Shown here: positions 37,401 to 49,200 of the stretch, piece by piece
Layout of the letters: each line of letters starts with the position of its first letter
How positions within the stretch are numbered: the stretch's first letter is position 1
NCBI GenBank assembly: GCA_028554645.1
Contig: JAQOOI010000064.1
Location: 2,418,001 to 2,482,000 of the forward strand
DNA: 64,000 nt
Direction: 5' to 3'
Origin: Omphalotus guepiniiformis
Taxonomy: Eukaryota > Basidiomycota > Agaricomycetes > Agaricales > Omphalotaceae
Made by a program: the position numbers and the translations under genes
Notes under the pieces: model-generated
Told to the model about the DNA's origin: nothing
What the model saw: only the letters and a program-made list of their open reading frames with translations
Databases searched by the model: none

Positions 37401-38735
37401 GGTGGTATACAATATACAGTGATGTCTGAGAAAATGGCGCTTAAGCGCCCAATTACAGCCAACACATGCCGCCGGCTCTGAATATTTGAATGATCTTCAC
37501 TGTCACTACCACTCACGCTGGAAGAATGGAGTCAAAGAATTCAAGAAGGTTGAGAGTATCTGTGAGTGCTGTCTGCTGAACAATTAGTCACTATGAATAG
37601 GAGTCCTCCAATTCCAGGCTCCCTCTGGGAAAGAAAGGCCCAGATTCAGCCGCTGTATATCCCCTGTCTTACTACTCTTGGTAGCACCCACACTCGAGAG
37701 GACTTTCGTAAGGGTCACTGGTCCTTGTTCAAGACAAACACAGTGAGGCTTGAAGTGACGGTCTGTCTATCTGACCCGTCCGCCGTCTCCAACTTTCGTC
37801 AAATTCGATTCGGACGGTCACGGCTCCGTTGAGCTGGCTGCTTTTCATCCTAAATCTTGGTTGGACTTTCACTCCCATTTTTGACTGGAAAGGCGTTGGG
37901 AGCGGTCGGCTCTGTTTGCGGCTTCAGTCTCTATGCCCGATTTCCGCAAGTTCAAATATCAAGTGGTAAAATGCTGCGGAAGGGATCAAAGCTGGTTTTC
38001 TTTGTCCGAGAGACGCAATCAGGCGAAGCAAGCTAAAATCGGATTCCGTTCTTAATCTGTTCGTGTTCCAACCGCGGAATTGTCTGCTGTTCGACTTTCG
38101 GTCGTTTGGTCTTCGTTCTGTGCGGTGAAATCGAGGACGAGAAACTGCGAAATGCATAGTTGCTCCTTCAGAACTCTAGACATCCTTTCTCGCACATAGC
38201 TCTGCATAGCAAGGGTTCTCCAATCGCTGTTCAGCCTTTCATAGTGCTATAGATGGGCACAGTGAAAAGGCTTGGTGCTCATCAGGCTTTCACTGAACTC
38301 TTGTGAACCTGCATTCGTATCACATAGAGGAGCGCCTTCAGTTCGTGCTGCTATTGTCTGTGACTTGCGTGTGGTTTACTCTCCGCCTCGTAGATCCCCA
38401 AGTATCTCGTCCGAGTATGTTGATTTCTCTCGGGCCATCATACATACCTCTTAAATTTAACCATCTGTTGCCCTTGTTCAACGCAAATCAACAAGTTCTA
38501 CCTATTTATCAGGACACCGGACTAGCCGGACGAAAAGAAGATGACTATATTCATAGCAAACAAAACCGAATGTACAATAATAAAGAAGACGAAAAGACAT
38601 GTGGTAAGAAGGAAAGTCCATTAATACTGTACGCGATGATTTAAATATATATATGCGCAATATAATGGCCAGTCCGTCTATCTGAGAGCCTACAACCTCT
38701 ACATGTTCTCTACATGCAAAAAGCATAACCAGTCT
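37401..38735. other. Spacer between the tandem Rab11 genes
   Basis: About 1.3 kb holding the promoter of copy 1 and the 3' flank of copy 2. I see no remnant of another Rab copy and no coding sequence. Confidence 0.4.
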
Positions 38736-39858
<1,123 letters not shown>

Positions 39859-40410
39859 TTATGAGCGAGATATAGATGAGGTAAGTTACGAAGAGAGCAA
39901 GTGGACAAGAGCAGACGCGGCCGGGCTGTGAGGCATTCTATATGTCGGAGATTGAAAGGGCTCAACGCTTTTTCGCCAAAGCTGTGGTTGCTACGGTGAC
40001 TTTACCGGTTTACCGTTTCGCTGTACTTTACTCGCAAATACTCTTTCATTGCAGTGTGCACTTCTCATACACTCTGATCATTTGGGCTGTTTTTTCAAGC
40101 AATTCATACAGTACCGTTTCAGCAATCCCAGCAAAGTCCCAGTTCATCTCACAAGTTCGAGCAAGTATGTTACTACGGCTTCAGACTGAAATTCTTTGCC
40201 TCGCCAATGGCCGGAATTCGTCGGGTAATCCTCCATCGCTCCTCAAGGCCTCGGCCTCATAGGTCAATCGTCTTGCAATCGTCCCAGTAGCTCTCCATCT
40301 GAGGGCTGTCGATCCGCTGTCGATGGTCATGAGAGCTTTTCTCGTCGGTAGACCCGGGCCGCGGACAGGTATAATACTGACGTTGGGGATCTAATCGCTA
40401 CCTGTGAACT
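39859..40410. other. Divergent intergenic region
   Basis: Promoters of Rab11 copy 2 (-) and the rhamnose mutarotase gene (+). Nothing coding recognised. Confidence 0.4.
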
Positions 40411-40886
40411 ATGTCTGCTCCTCATTCGAAGAGAATTTGTCAAATAGTCAAGGTGAGTATATTCCTTGTCAAATTTCATCGGGTGATTGATTCTTCTCAA
40501 GCTTAAACCCTCTGCAGTAGATGAATACAAGGCCCTCCATGCTGCTGTCTGGCCAAGTGTTCTTGCAACGTTGGAGCGAGCACATATCGTTGACTACTCT
40601 ATCAACTATTACCCGCCGCTGCAGCTGCTGATAGCAACGATGAAATACGTCGGATCAGACTATGAATCCGACATGAAGAAGGTTGCAGAAGATCCTGAAA
40701 CCCAACGGTGGTGGGCTGTGACAGATCAGATGCAGGAGAGTTTCAACGAGGGTGCTGAAGGAAGCGGAAAGGATGTGCCTTGGTGGACTGTAAGTTCTAC
40801 TGCTCTGTCAACAAATGGTCAATGTGTGATGATTCCTGGAATATCAGGAGGTTGAGGAAGTATTCAGATTCGATGGTAAAGCATGA
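40411..40886 (+). CDS. L-rhamnose mutarotase family protein
   Basis: Three exons, 40411-40452, 40502-40789 and 40848-40886, together 369 nt, or 122 residues, close to the usual length of this family. Family features: LKPSAVDEYKALHAAVWPSV (the conserved Tyr, His and Trp-Pro), VDYSINYYPPLQLLIATMKY, AEDPETQRWWAVTDQMQES, and a final EVEEVFRFDGKA. It catalyses interconversion of alpha and beta anomers of L-rhamnose or a related sugar in the cytosol. No other rhamnose pathway gene is in the window. Confidence 0.93.
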
Positions 40887-41164
40887 ATAGGGAATAGAGG
40901 TGTCGAAAATACTACGCAGTAGCGGTAATGCGCCAATGCAGTTCATGGCCCTCACGCGTTCGCGCGCCAGTCTTTCAGGCGGTCCGCTCTGTCGCCCCAG
41001 GCCCTCGCGCACGCTGCACTCTACTGGGTTGTCGGTTTCACTGATGGTCAAGTTTTACTAAGAGTTTAATTTGAATCTTACGGTCCTTTGTATTCCGACT
41101 GAATTTACAAGGCAGTATATAAGCAGGACAATGTCTGCTGATGCATTCTGAGGGCTACCCAGAG

Positions 41165-41689
41165 CTACGAACGTCGCTTATGCCGCTGTAATCGGGAAGG
41201 TTGGGCTTGTGTCATATACAAAATCAACCGAACTGCAATGGACAAGTTCCTGTTAGTGTCGTCAGGAACAGCAACCAGTGTTACGTACGAGGAGTTCACT
41301 GCTCGCAAGACATAATCTCCCCTATGGTAAGCATCAGTTCAAATTCCTACAAAATGATATCTCTTCGGTCTAATACTCACGATGGCAATGTATCAGGAAG
41401 CACAACTTCTGTCGCCCCAGCGGAGGTCTGCACTTCACCAAAGTCCGCCCTCAACCCGAACGGAAGATTCGTAGCGTTGAGCAAGAACAGAGTGAAAGTA
41501 GCGGGGTCGGTGGGGGTGCTTGTCCAGGTTATCTCGGCGGTTGTGCCAGCCACAGTACTGGAAGGGACCGAGAGGTCGATAGCCAGCGCGCAGGGAAGGG
41601 CGAATAGCAGGGCACTGCTACAAATCAACGGTAAGATTTTTCAGAGAGAGTAAGATACAGAGTGTGTCTGACCTCTGGAAAAATTTCAT
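41165..41689 (-). CDS. Small secreted Kre9/Knh1-like protein
   Basis: Exon 1 is only 17 nt (41689-41673, MKFFQ plus), then 41617-41381, then GDYVLRAVNSS and a last segment whose end (41165) is less certain. The signal peptide is MKFFQSSALLFALPCALA. The mature part, IDLSVPSSTVAGTTAEITW and PATFTLFLLNATNLPFGL, is the Ser/Thr-rich immunoglobulin-like N-terminal domain of the Kre9/Knh1 family, with PSGDYVLRAVNSS as its closing strand. Basidiomycetes secrete many such small single-domain forms; a role at the cell wall is presumed. Confidence 0.7.
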
Positions 41690-42411
41690 GCTGGGCTGCT
41701 GGTGATTGAGTCCTGGACTAGGTACAGTGAGATTGCTGGTACCAATTGTTCAATATGCAGCCTTTATATGCGAATCCAGCGCTCAGTAGATACATATCAG
41801 TGAAACGGTGAGTACATCATATTGCCCATAGCGGCCCCTTCAACGAGTATACAAAAGGTAGCAATGAAGTAGATGCCAAGCATATTGTTCAATTCATTAT
41901 CACCGGTCGTCTAAGCGTCCCGATGCTGCCTGAACTTAAAATCGCAACAGCCTGTGGTGTGCCTGAGTGATTCGTGAAATGCGAAGCGTTATATAGCCCA
42001 GAGACTTACATGACCAAAAAAGCCATGAGAACTTACAGTAAGCTAGACTGCTTCTCATAGACGGCCCTATGATAGCTTGTCGACGGTCTTGTTCGTTCCT
42101 TGCAGTCCAACGTCTGACAACCCAGCTGACTTTTCTCCGGTTAGGAATACCATTTTTCACGGTTCGTTACACGAGCCTATTTATTCATAAGAGTTACCAT
42201 GGAATTCTGAACATAGGGACTCGTGGTGACATCCAGTTATGACCATCAGGCGCAAGCGCGCCGCTCGCGCTGGAGGACATGCACGTGCTTGTCACGTGGC
42301 TCGACAATGTAACAACGTTACACTGTGACAAGCGGCGCTCCTATTCATTTCAACGCCTACCACCTTCGTGTTTAGTATGCTCAGGAGCTTTGCATACTTG
42401 GTATTTCTAAG
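41690..42411. other. Divergent intergenic region
   Basis: Promoters of the Kre9-like gene (-) and the F-box gene (+). No coding sequence recognised apart from the TATA element noted. Confidence 0.4.
41761..41770 (-). promoter_or_regulatory. TATA box of the Kre9-like gene
   Basis: CATATAAAGG on the minus strand, 72 bp upstream of the ATG at 41689. Good spacing for a TATA element. Confidence 0.5.
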
Positions 42412-45054
42412 ATGAAGCGGGTCTCTGCGCGTATACAAGCAAAGAAACAAGCTCTTTTCCCAGCTGAGGGTGATACTGGTCTCACTGCAATGGATTCCGA
42501 CGTGCAATCTTCTGCCTCTGGTCACAACCTCAAGCGTGCATATGAGGAGAGCTCTGAAGATGATTTCTACGAAGAAAAGTCTGGACACAAGCGCCGGACC
42601 CAGAAGATGGCTAAGAAGTCTACCGATGTGAAGACCGATGAAGCGGGTGGCACTCCCGCACAATCAATGAAACGCACTCGAAAACGTCGTGCTGACGACA
42701 ATTTCAAGAAGATCAGAGGAAAGCTCGGGATCTTGGACCGACTTGTTACTGATGTCCCAATTGAAGTCATATTCGAAGTTTGTCCTCTGATTATTCTGTG
42801 CTGAGAGTTCTGGGGCTGATCAGTATGACAGGTCTTCAGCTATTTGCACCCTCTGGATATTCTCCACCTTGCTCGAGTTTCTAAGGATCTTCGTGGTATA
42901 CTCATGAACAAGTCAGCTGAGTCTGTCTGGCGTGCGGCTCGCTTGAATGTCCCAGATCTCCCTCCGCTTCCTCGAGATCTCAATGAGCCTCAATATGTCA
43001 ACCTCATGTTTGACTGGCATTGCCAAGTAGGTTTCAACATCGAAAGATTGGCCTGTTTAATAAATTATTTCTCTAAATCTTTCAGGTTTGTTTGGGCAAG
43101 AGTCGCTGCGAGAACGTTAGCTGGGAATATCGTCTACGTTGCTGTAAAAAGTGCGAAGCTAACACGTAGGTGACCTTTTTCTGTGTTGAGCTTCCACTCA
43201 AAATTTTTTGTAGGTTTACCACCACTCGTGACTTCTCTTTCCATGGAATCTCATGGTCGGGATTTGACAAAATCAGACGATATCTTCCCACTCATCTGGT
43301 AACTCCATCCTACAGAAGACAATGTGAAACGTCCAGTGACTTCTGATCGCGAAAAGACGCTAATTACGATTGACTGAACAGGGAATCAACTCGAGGCTTA
43401 TGTGCCCGCAGTCGCGCTGCAGTATGTTGCAGAATATGAAGCAGTCGAAGGCGATCCCGACATGAGAACGCGATGGTGTTTGGAGCATGAACGGCAACAT
43501 GAAGATTTAGTAGCTGTATGAGGCTGCAGTCCTGTTTACTGGAACGCTCTCCCTAACGTTTCTACTTCTAGCATGCTAAACTATGTCAGGAGTGGCATTC
43601 GATGCAACTTTCTGACCGTGTGGCTGCGTTAAATGCAGTGCGAGCTAGCCGTCTTCAAGAGTGAGCTGCACGCCCCAAGCTGCTAACCCCATTTTTGACG
43701 ACGTCTGTAGTATCTTGTCCAAGCTGCAAGGCATCGGCTGGGACGATGAGGCTCAGCTGATGATGAAGAACGACTCTTGGGAACTCACTTCCCACAAATT
43801 AGTGAGCCAGCCGACAAAGCTTACGGAACGGGGTGGGTGGGTTATACTGCAACTCAGGATGTGACTAACTATGTTGTTGAACTATATAGGCTGGGCTAAC
43901 ATCCAGCAGCCCTTGGTGCAGTTCTTAGAGGAACATAAAACTCATCGCCTCGAAGTCCAACGACGAGAAGCATTATACAGACGCTACAATCTTCTCAAAT
44001 CAAAGTATGGGCGATTCCAAGAAGAAGGAGGTTATTTGGAAACAGGGCTCGTTCCTGGACTCGGGGATATTATCACCAGCGGAATTTTTGACTTTATCAT
44101 TTGGAAAACTCCGTTCGACCAAGCAATGCCAGAGAAAGATTTCTCGGGGATATTCGATGAACGTCTACCCACCCTTATTGCTGAGTGGAGGGCGGCCACC
44201 GAAGACAAACTTCTGGATATCTTACGAAAATCGGTCCCTACTTCCAGCAAATCGGATCTTCACCTTGCAACGTCTGTTTTTGAATGTCGTAACAATTCTT
44301 GCCTCGAACCTCTTTGGTATTCCAGGATATCCTTTCACCAAATCAGCCATTCCTCTTATGGTGTACCTACTACGGTCTACGGGAGTGACCACGTCGATAC
44401 GAAGATTTTCGACCCCTGCGCTCGCTATGCCGCATATCCATGGAATTCTGAACTGGTCAAGTATTCCCCCCAGTTTTCACAAGCGGTTAGAAAGATCGTC
44501 GAGGCCTGCGGCCTCGATCCTTCCTCCACAACGACCGATGACTTGTTCGCGTCGAATCCGCTGATTGATTGTAAATCATGTTCATCAGGCCGAGGGAGGT
44601 ACTTTTACTGGTGGTGGTATGCGGTGAGTTTGATTGGGCGAAGTCTAAATCCTTTTAATAATAAGATAATTATGTGTTTCAGACTCAACGACATGCTGAT
44701 CATATTTTATCTATCAATGAATTCGGAGAGTTCACAGACGAAATTCTGGCTGCCTCGAAAGAGGCGAGTGAGCGTATGACTATACGCTGTCGGTTCTGCC
44801 ATAGCTGTCAGTGGTTGCCTATGTTCAATGTGCATCTTGCATCTGAGTGCGTATCTATTTGTCTTCTTGGCGGAGCCTGTTTTCATTGGATGTACAATCG
44901 GAACATTTTGTCCAGGCATGATATCCAAGACGCACCTACTGAGGAACATTGGTATCGGAATCCGACAACGCCCTTTTTAATTTCCGCAGGGAACTATGGC
45001 TTTAGTTTTGAAGAGCCTCGACCAACCCCACAAAGTTCTGAATTTAGTACCTGA
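42412..45054 (+). CDS. F-box protein with Cys-rich segment
   Basis: A multi-exon gene. The first exons are 42412-42777 and 42832-43026. The N-terminus is basic and nuclear-signal-like (KRTRKRRADDNFKK). The F-box spans the first intron: LDRLVTDVPIEVIFE then VFSYLHPLDILHLARVSKDL, followed by VWRAARLNVPDLPPLPRDLN. A Cys-rich stretch (VCLGKSRCENVSWEYRLRCC, KKCEAN) follows. The C-terminus has CRFCHSCQWLPMF and HLASEHDIQDAPTEEHWY, a possible zinc site. F-box proteins bring substrates to SCF ubiquitin ligases; Agaricomycetes carry hundreds of this type and the target is unknown. Not every middle exon border was traced. Confidence 0.8.
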
Positions 45055-45215
45055 GGGTATGCAAATCAGTGTTAGGAGGAGTTTTTTTTGATCTGAAATC
45101 TTTCTGCCTTACATGCTCAGCTCGGCGAATCTAAAGTAATCCGTGACTATTGTATATATAATGATTGTTTCGTGTAATTGTGTAATACATTGTAAATACA
45201 AGTCGAACATTATTC

Positions 45216-45787
45216 TCAATCGCCCTCGCAGGAGACAAAGTCGTTCCCAGATGCTCCAGTATGGGTTACAACGCTACGGCAACAGTCAGCACCGAGGACA
45301 ATATCAGACATCCAAACTTACGCGCAGTATGTTCCATCGTCGGCGAACACGACACGGTCAGCTCCTGGTGATTGTCCCGTGTACAAGCCGCTCTCTAAAA
45401 TAGGGAACTAGTGAATGTAAGTTGCAATTGACTCGAGTGATGCAAAGCTTAGGGATGAAACTACCTCATTGAAAGGCTCGCTGTGGCCGGTGCACCACAT
45501 ATCAAGGCCTTCGTAATTCTCGTAAGCATGAGGATAGCTGTCTAGAGAGACAATAATAAACTATGTTATTCCGCCATTCCCTAGAGTGTATAAGCATACT
45601 TACTGGAACCAACAGGATTGTCGAGATCGTCGACTCCGCGAGCAACAGCGGCTTTAACCTGCGACAAGGTGTATGTGTTGCTTCCGCACTTGACACTCCC
45701 CGAGGGCCATGAACGACGCTTGATGTCAATCGGGGAGGATAAGACGACAGACAGAGACGCAAGCAGAACGATGACTGCCTTGTACAT
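45216..45787 (-). CDS. Secreted guanyl-specific ribonuclease, T1/N1 family
   Basis: Four exons, starting at 45787. The signal peptide is MYKAVIVLLASLSVVLSS, followed by a short pro-segment IDIKRRSW with a KRR site. The core is VKCGSNTYTLSQVKAAVARG, then YPHAYENYEGL (catalytic His), FPILESGLYTG (catalytic Glu equivalent within the EFPI motif), GADRVVF (Arg) and VVTHTGASG (second His), ending SCEGD. Cysteines are placed as in RNase T1-type enzymes. The enzyme cleaves single-stranded RNA after G outside the cell, probably for nutrition. It lacks the long loops of ribotoxins. The last intron splits TYC-AVVTHTG. Confidence 0.92.
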
Positions 45788-46385
45788 GTCTGCTGGCAGT
45801 TGGGAGAGTAAAGAGCTCGACTTCGAAGGCGCCTCAGTGCTTTTAGAAGGCTTTTATATACAACTGCCAAGTGGATAGATAATCTTCATTGCCAAGCTCT
45901 CCGAATAGAACAGATAATCAACCTGTTCATGCGTTACACTGAAATTCGTAAATTCGAACGAGGTCAATATTACAATGTGATACGAAAGCGTGTGACTACG
46001 ATAGACCCACCTACGGAGAAATGTACCATGCAGCACGTCGGATGTATCACGTATCGCACATGCGCTGTCTTCCGTAATTTCAGTCTTCACCCTGTTGAGA
46101 GCGATTCTTCGATACTGTCAGTCTGTAAGCCTGGAACGAAATTCGATGAGATTTTGGAGGTTACTTACATCTGTTAGTGAACCTTGGGATCAAACGTGCG
46201 CCAATGGAAGACATCGTGCGCTGATTTGTGTATGGGACTAATTGGACCATGCTGCTAGGGCACTTCAATGGGCAAGTGATACCAGTAATTGATTAGAGAA
46301 CCGTTGGACTCCGACTCGCCGTGGAGCAGTCCAAGCATTTGCAGCATCTGCTTTACTCCGGAACACCGAGAAACGCAAGGCCATC
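45788..46385. other. Divergent intergenic region
   Basis: Promoters of the ribonuclease gene (-) and the single-exon gene at 46386 (+). No other gene recognised. Confidence 0.4.
45851..45860 (-). promoter_or_regulatory. TATA box of the ribonuclease gene
   Basis: TATATAAAAG on the minus strand, 64 bp upstream of the ATG at 45787. Confidence 0.55.
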
Positions 46386-47210
46386 ATGCCTTCTACTCCC
46401 AGTGTCGAACGATCTATCCAAGCTCAAGAAAAGGCAAAGGCTGGAGAGATCATAAGCATCGTCGAATCGTATCTCTCTTCCACCCTCGACGCTCGAGAGG
46501 CAGCCGAACAGCTGACGTCAGCCATTGAGCACGTCCTCAGTTCACCAGAAGACACTTGGCCTCCTCATCTCATTTACGACGAAATCTTGTCTCGTATTCG
46601 TGCTGTTTCACATGACGACCCATTACAAGACAAGTTTATTGCGCTCTTGGCTGCAATCAAGCAAATAGATTCCCCGAAAGTTGGTCGGAAATACTGGGAC
46701 TCCCTTTGGCCGTTTGGAATGACCGTGCGTGAGCTATGGAACTCGAGTGACGCGTTCAGCATAGAGGAATGGACTAGCTTGAATGCATTTGTGGCTCGAT
46801 TGTCTATGTCGGACGTTGTTTCGTTCGACAATTATGGTATTTGGGCCATGCGATATGGGATAGAAGATGGGACGGAGAGGAACTCGGCGGAAGTTGCAGG
46901 AAAGATCAAAGAGGGCGAGCTGAATCCTGTTGTGCTGGATAAACAGGTCCCTGCAGCAGCTGTCTGGATATTTTATTGTGGATTGAGGTTGTGGAGGCTG
47001 GCAGAGCAGGGTGCTCATCAGGATACGAGATCGACAAGGGGTGGACCGAAATGGGAAGGACCATTTGGGCACAGTGTACAACGATGGAAGTTCTGGGAAG
47101 AGAGGTTCGATTACTTCTCTGGAAGGGAGTATTTGAAACCAGAGACAAGCAGGTTCGCTTCCAAGGCGTGCACATTAATGCGAGAGGCGAGAGATGAAAA
47201 GAATATGTAG
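46386..47210 (+). CDS. Uncharacterised protein, possibly DUF3632-like, single exon
   Basis: An uninterrupted frame of 274 residues from ATG 46386. Almost entirely helical composition, without signal peptide or membrane segment. Recognisable landmarks are WPPHLIYDEILSRIRAVSHD, YWDSLWPFGMTVRELWNSSD, SLNAFVARLSMSDVVSFDNY, AAAVWIFYCGLRLWRL and the Trp-rich FGHSVQRWKFWEERFDYFSG. The pattern, with helices around a W..R..L..L core and a C-terminal W..W.ER, resembles fungal DUF3632 proteins as I remember them; this is a weak assignment. Function unknown. Confidence 0.75.
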   Translation: MPSTPSVERSIQAQEKAKAGEIISIVESYLSSTLDAREAAEQLTSAIEHVLSSPEDTWPPHLIYDEILSRIRAVSHDDPLQDKFIALLAAIKQIDSPKVGRKYWDSLWPFGMTVRELWNSSDAFSIEEWTSLNAFVARLSMSDVVSFDNYGIWAMRYGIEDGTERNSAEVAGKIKEGELNPVVLDKQVPAAAVWIFYCGLRLWRLAEQGAHQDTRSTRGGPKWEGPFGHSVQRWKFWEERFDYFSGREYLKPETSRFASKACTLMREARDEKNM

Positions 47211-47606
47211 ACACAATTTGTAAGAGCAAATACTTAAAGTTCTCGGACCAAATGTAACTCATTCAAGCAGTGCTAGCTCTCTTAGCTGTTCAGGATGTTA
47301 TTTCTCTTCATCGTTCCTATTCCAGAGCTACACATTGGAGAATATCGATACAGAACAAATGTCCTTGCCAACTAGGCAGCCAACATAACGGTGGTATTAC
47401 AACGACACGCACAACTTACCGCAGCACCATGCAGATTGGGTATACTCAAGCCTCAATGCTTTGCTTGATGGTGACAAGGCGCGTGCTAATGCCCTTGAAG
47501 AATCGGAATACCCTCTTTCCGAAATACTTTGACGACCTCGAAGACGCTATAATGAAGACTCTAGTTATTCGTGACGCTATGCAATTCGCTTGGATACGCA
47601 CTGGTA

Positions 47607-48655
47607 CTAGTCGTGCCTCTTCTGCGTATGCGACCTCGCGGGCCTAGCCTTGTCAAGTTGTATCTCAGTCTGGATGGCAGTCAGATCAAATTCACGAGTG
47701 AGGGAGGGGTGGAACTTCAAAATACGAAACACGCACTCGTCGAAGATCACCAGTTCCTTGAAGAAGTCATCTGGGTCATTCACCTCGTCCACTGAGGACA
47801 GGTCGTACGAGACAGTGACCACAACCATCTCATTATCTATCAGACCATCAGACACCTCAGATAACAACAGGTCCGATTCTTCTTCAACGCATTCGTCAAT
47901 GTCTTGTGGACCGTTTTCTGCCGCTTCGGACGTTCCCTCGAACGAAACTTCGGATAAACTATTCGTCGAACTAGTAGCGTCTTCCGGCGAATGCTCGACG
48001 TCGAACAGAGTAGAATGGACCAAACTATCCGACGACTCAGCTCCCCCACTAATCTCCCCGACAGGCTGAGGTTGAACTCGAGTCTGCAAACGAAGTTGCT
48101 TATCCAAATCCCTACAAAACATCCTATCCACGCGAAACGCCTCCTCAGAACTTGCCTCGTATTCTGGTTGTTGATCCGTTAACACCGTCGCGCATCGCGC
48201 TTCGACCCTGACAAACTCGGAGATATAGCAGTCTTTCCATGGGAGAGGTTTTCCAGGATTCATCGGCTTTCGAGATGAAGGATGGGACTTGTTGGGTAGA
48301 ATCGGGACTGACATTTCCGGTGTGATGCCTTCGTCAGGGTTTGCGGGTCGTAGTCCTTGGAAAACGAAGTAGAATGGCCAACAGTTGTATGGCATCCATG
48401 GACGGAACGTTTGGCAACCCTATAGTAAAAGTTAGAGTGGTGTGTTATTCAGTTTGGGTATGAGACTGAGGGACACACCTCTCCTAGATAAGCCACATAT
48501 TTCTTGTGAGGTAGCTGTTCGCAGGCAGCCGTCAAGGTACGGTTGTTGAGATGAACTACTGAGGCTACAGGGTCGAGGCTTAGGACAACGAACGAAGCGT
48601 CAGTAGGGAGAGATGTCATGCGTTCAGAGGTGTCTTGTGAAGATCCTCGCCGCAT
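47607..48655 (-). CDS. Uncharacterised acidic protein, two exons
   Basis: Exon 1 runs from ATG 48655 to about 48481; after a GT-AG intron, exon 2 continues with GCQTFRPWMPYNCWPFYFVF to the stop at 47607, about 327 residues. The N-terminal 150 residues look folded (ASFVVLSLDPVASVVHLNNR, CEQLPHKKYVAYLGEGCQTF, LPWKDCYISEFVRVEARC). The second half is acidic and Ser-rich, and is followed by a short conserved-looking strand (FFKELVIFDECVFRILKFHP). No domain recognised, no signal peptide. The splice joins the frames cleanly, which supports a real gene. Confidence 0.65.
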
Positions 48656-49200
48656 TTACATGAACCGAATTTATACGTGAATTTTCGTTCTCAGTGGTGA
48701 AAGAATGGGTGGCAAATCAGTTGCCAAGGGGCAAGACGCTTACAATTCGCGTGGCGGACAAAATTGAAAGGTGTAGACATTCGAGTACGGACTGTGCAAC
48801 TGTTTCTGGGCAGTATTGTACTATGTACAACAATAACATCCTTTTCCAATTTATCGGCTATTCAAGTGGGCGCCAATTGTATACCTGATATTCGCCTGAC
48901 GGGGCTAGGTCAACTAACTCTATAGACGCAATCAATCCATTCAGTGTAAGTTGATGATCTCTCACTCTTACGCCAAGAGTCTCTTTTGTCATGTGTGAAG
49001 TAGATTCATTATTCGAACAGTAAAAAAACAAGACGCCGTAAGTAGTAATCGTAGACCATAATTGACAGAAAGCTGATACATAAAAGACATACACAGAAAT
49101 AGAATAGAAGGGCATACATGTTCGAATCGTGGAAGATGAACAATTGTCGTGACGGGGGGAAATACAGAAAACATATTGACTTGCAACTGGAAGGTCGAAA
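48656..49200. other. Intergenic, nothing recognised
   Basis: The 3' flank of the elongation factor 3 gene and upstream region of the acidic-protein gene. No coding sequence recognised. Confidence 0.4.

Noticed and set aside
37566..37832. 88-residue plus-strand frame between the Rab genes
   Set aside because: No domain, no signal peptide and no splicing pattern; it sits in the expected promoter of Rab11 copy 1.
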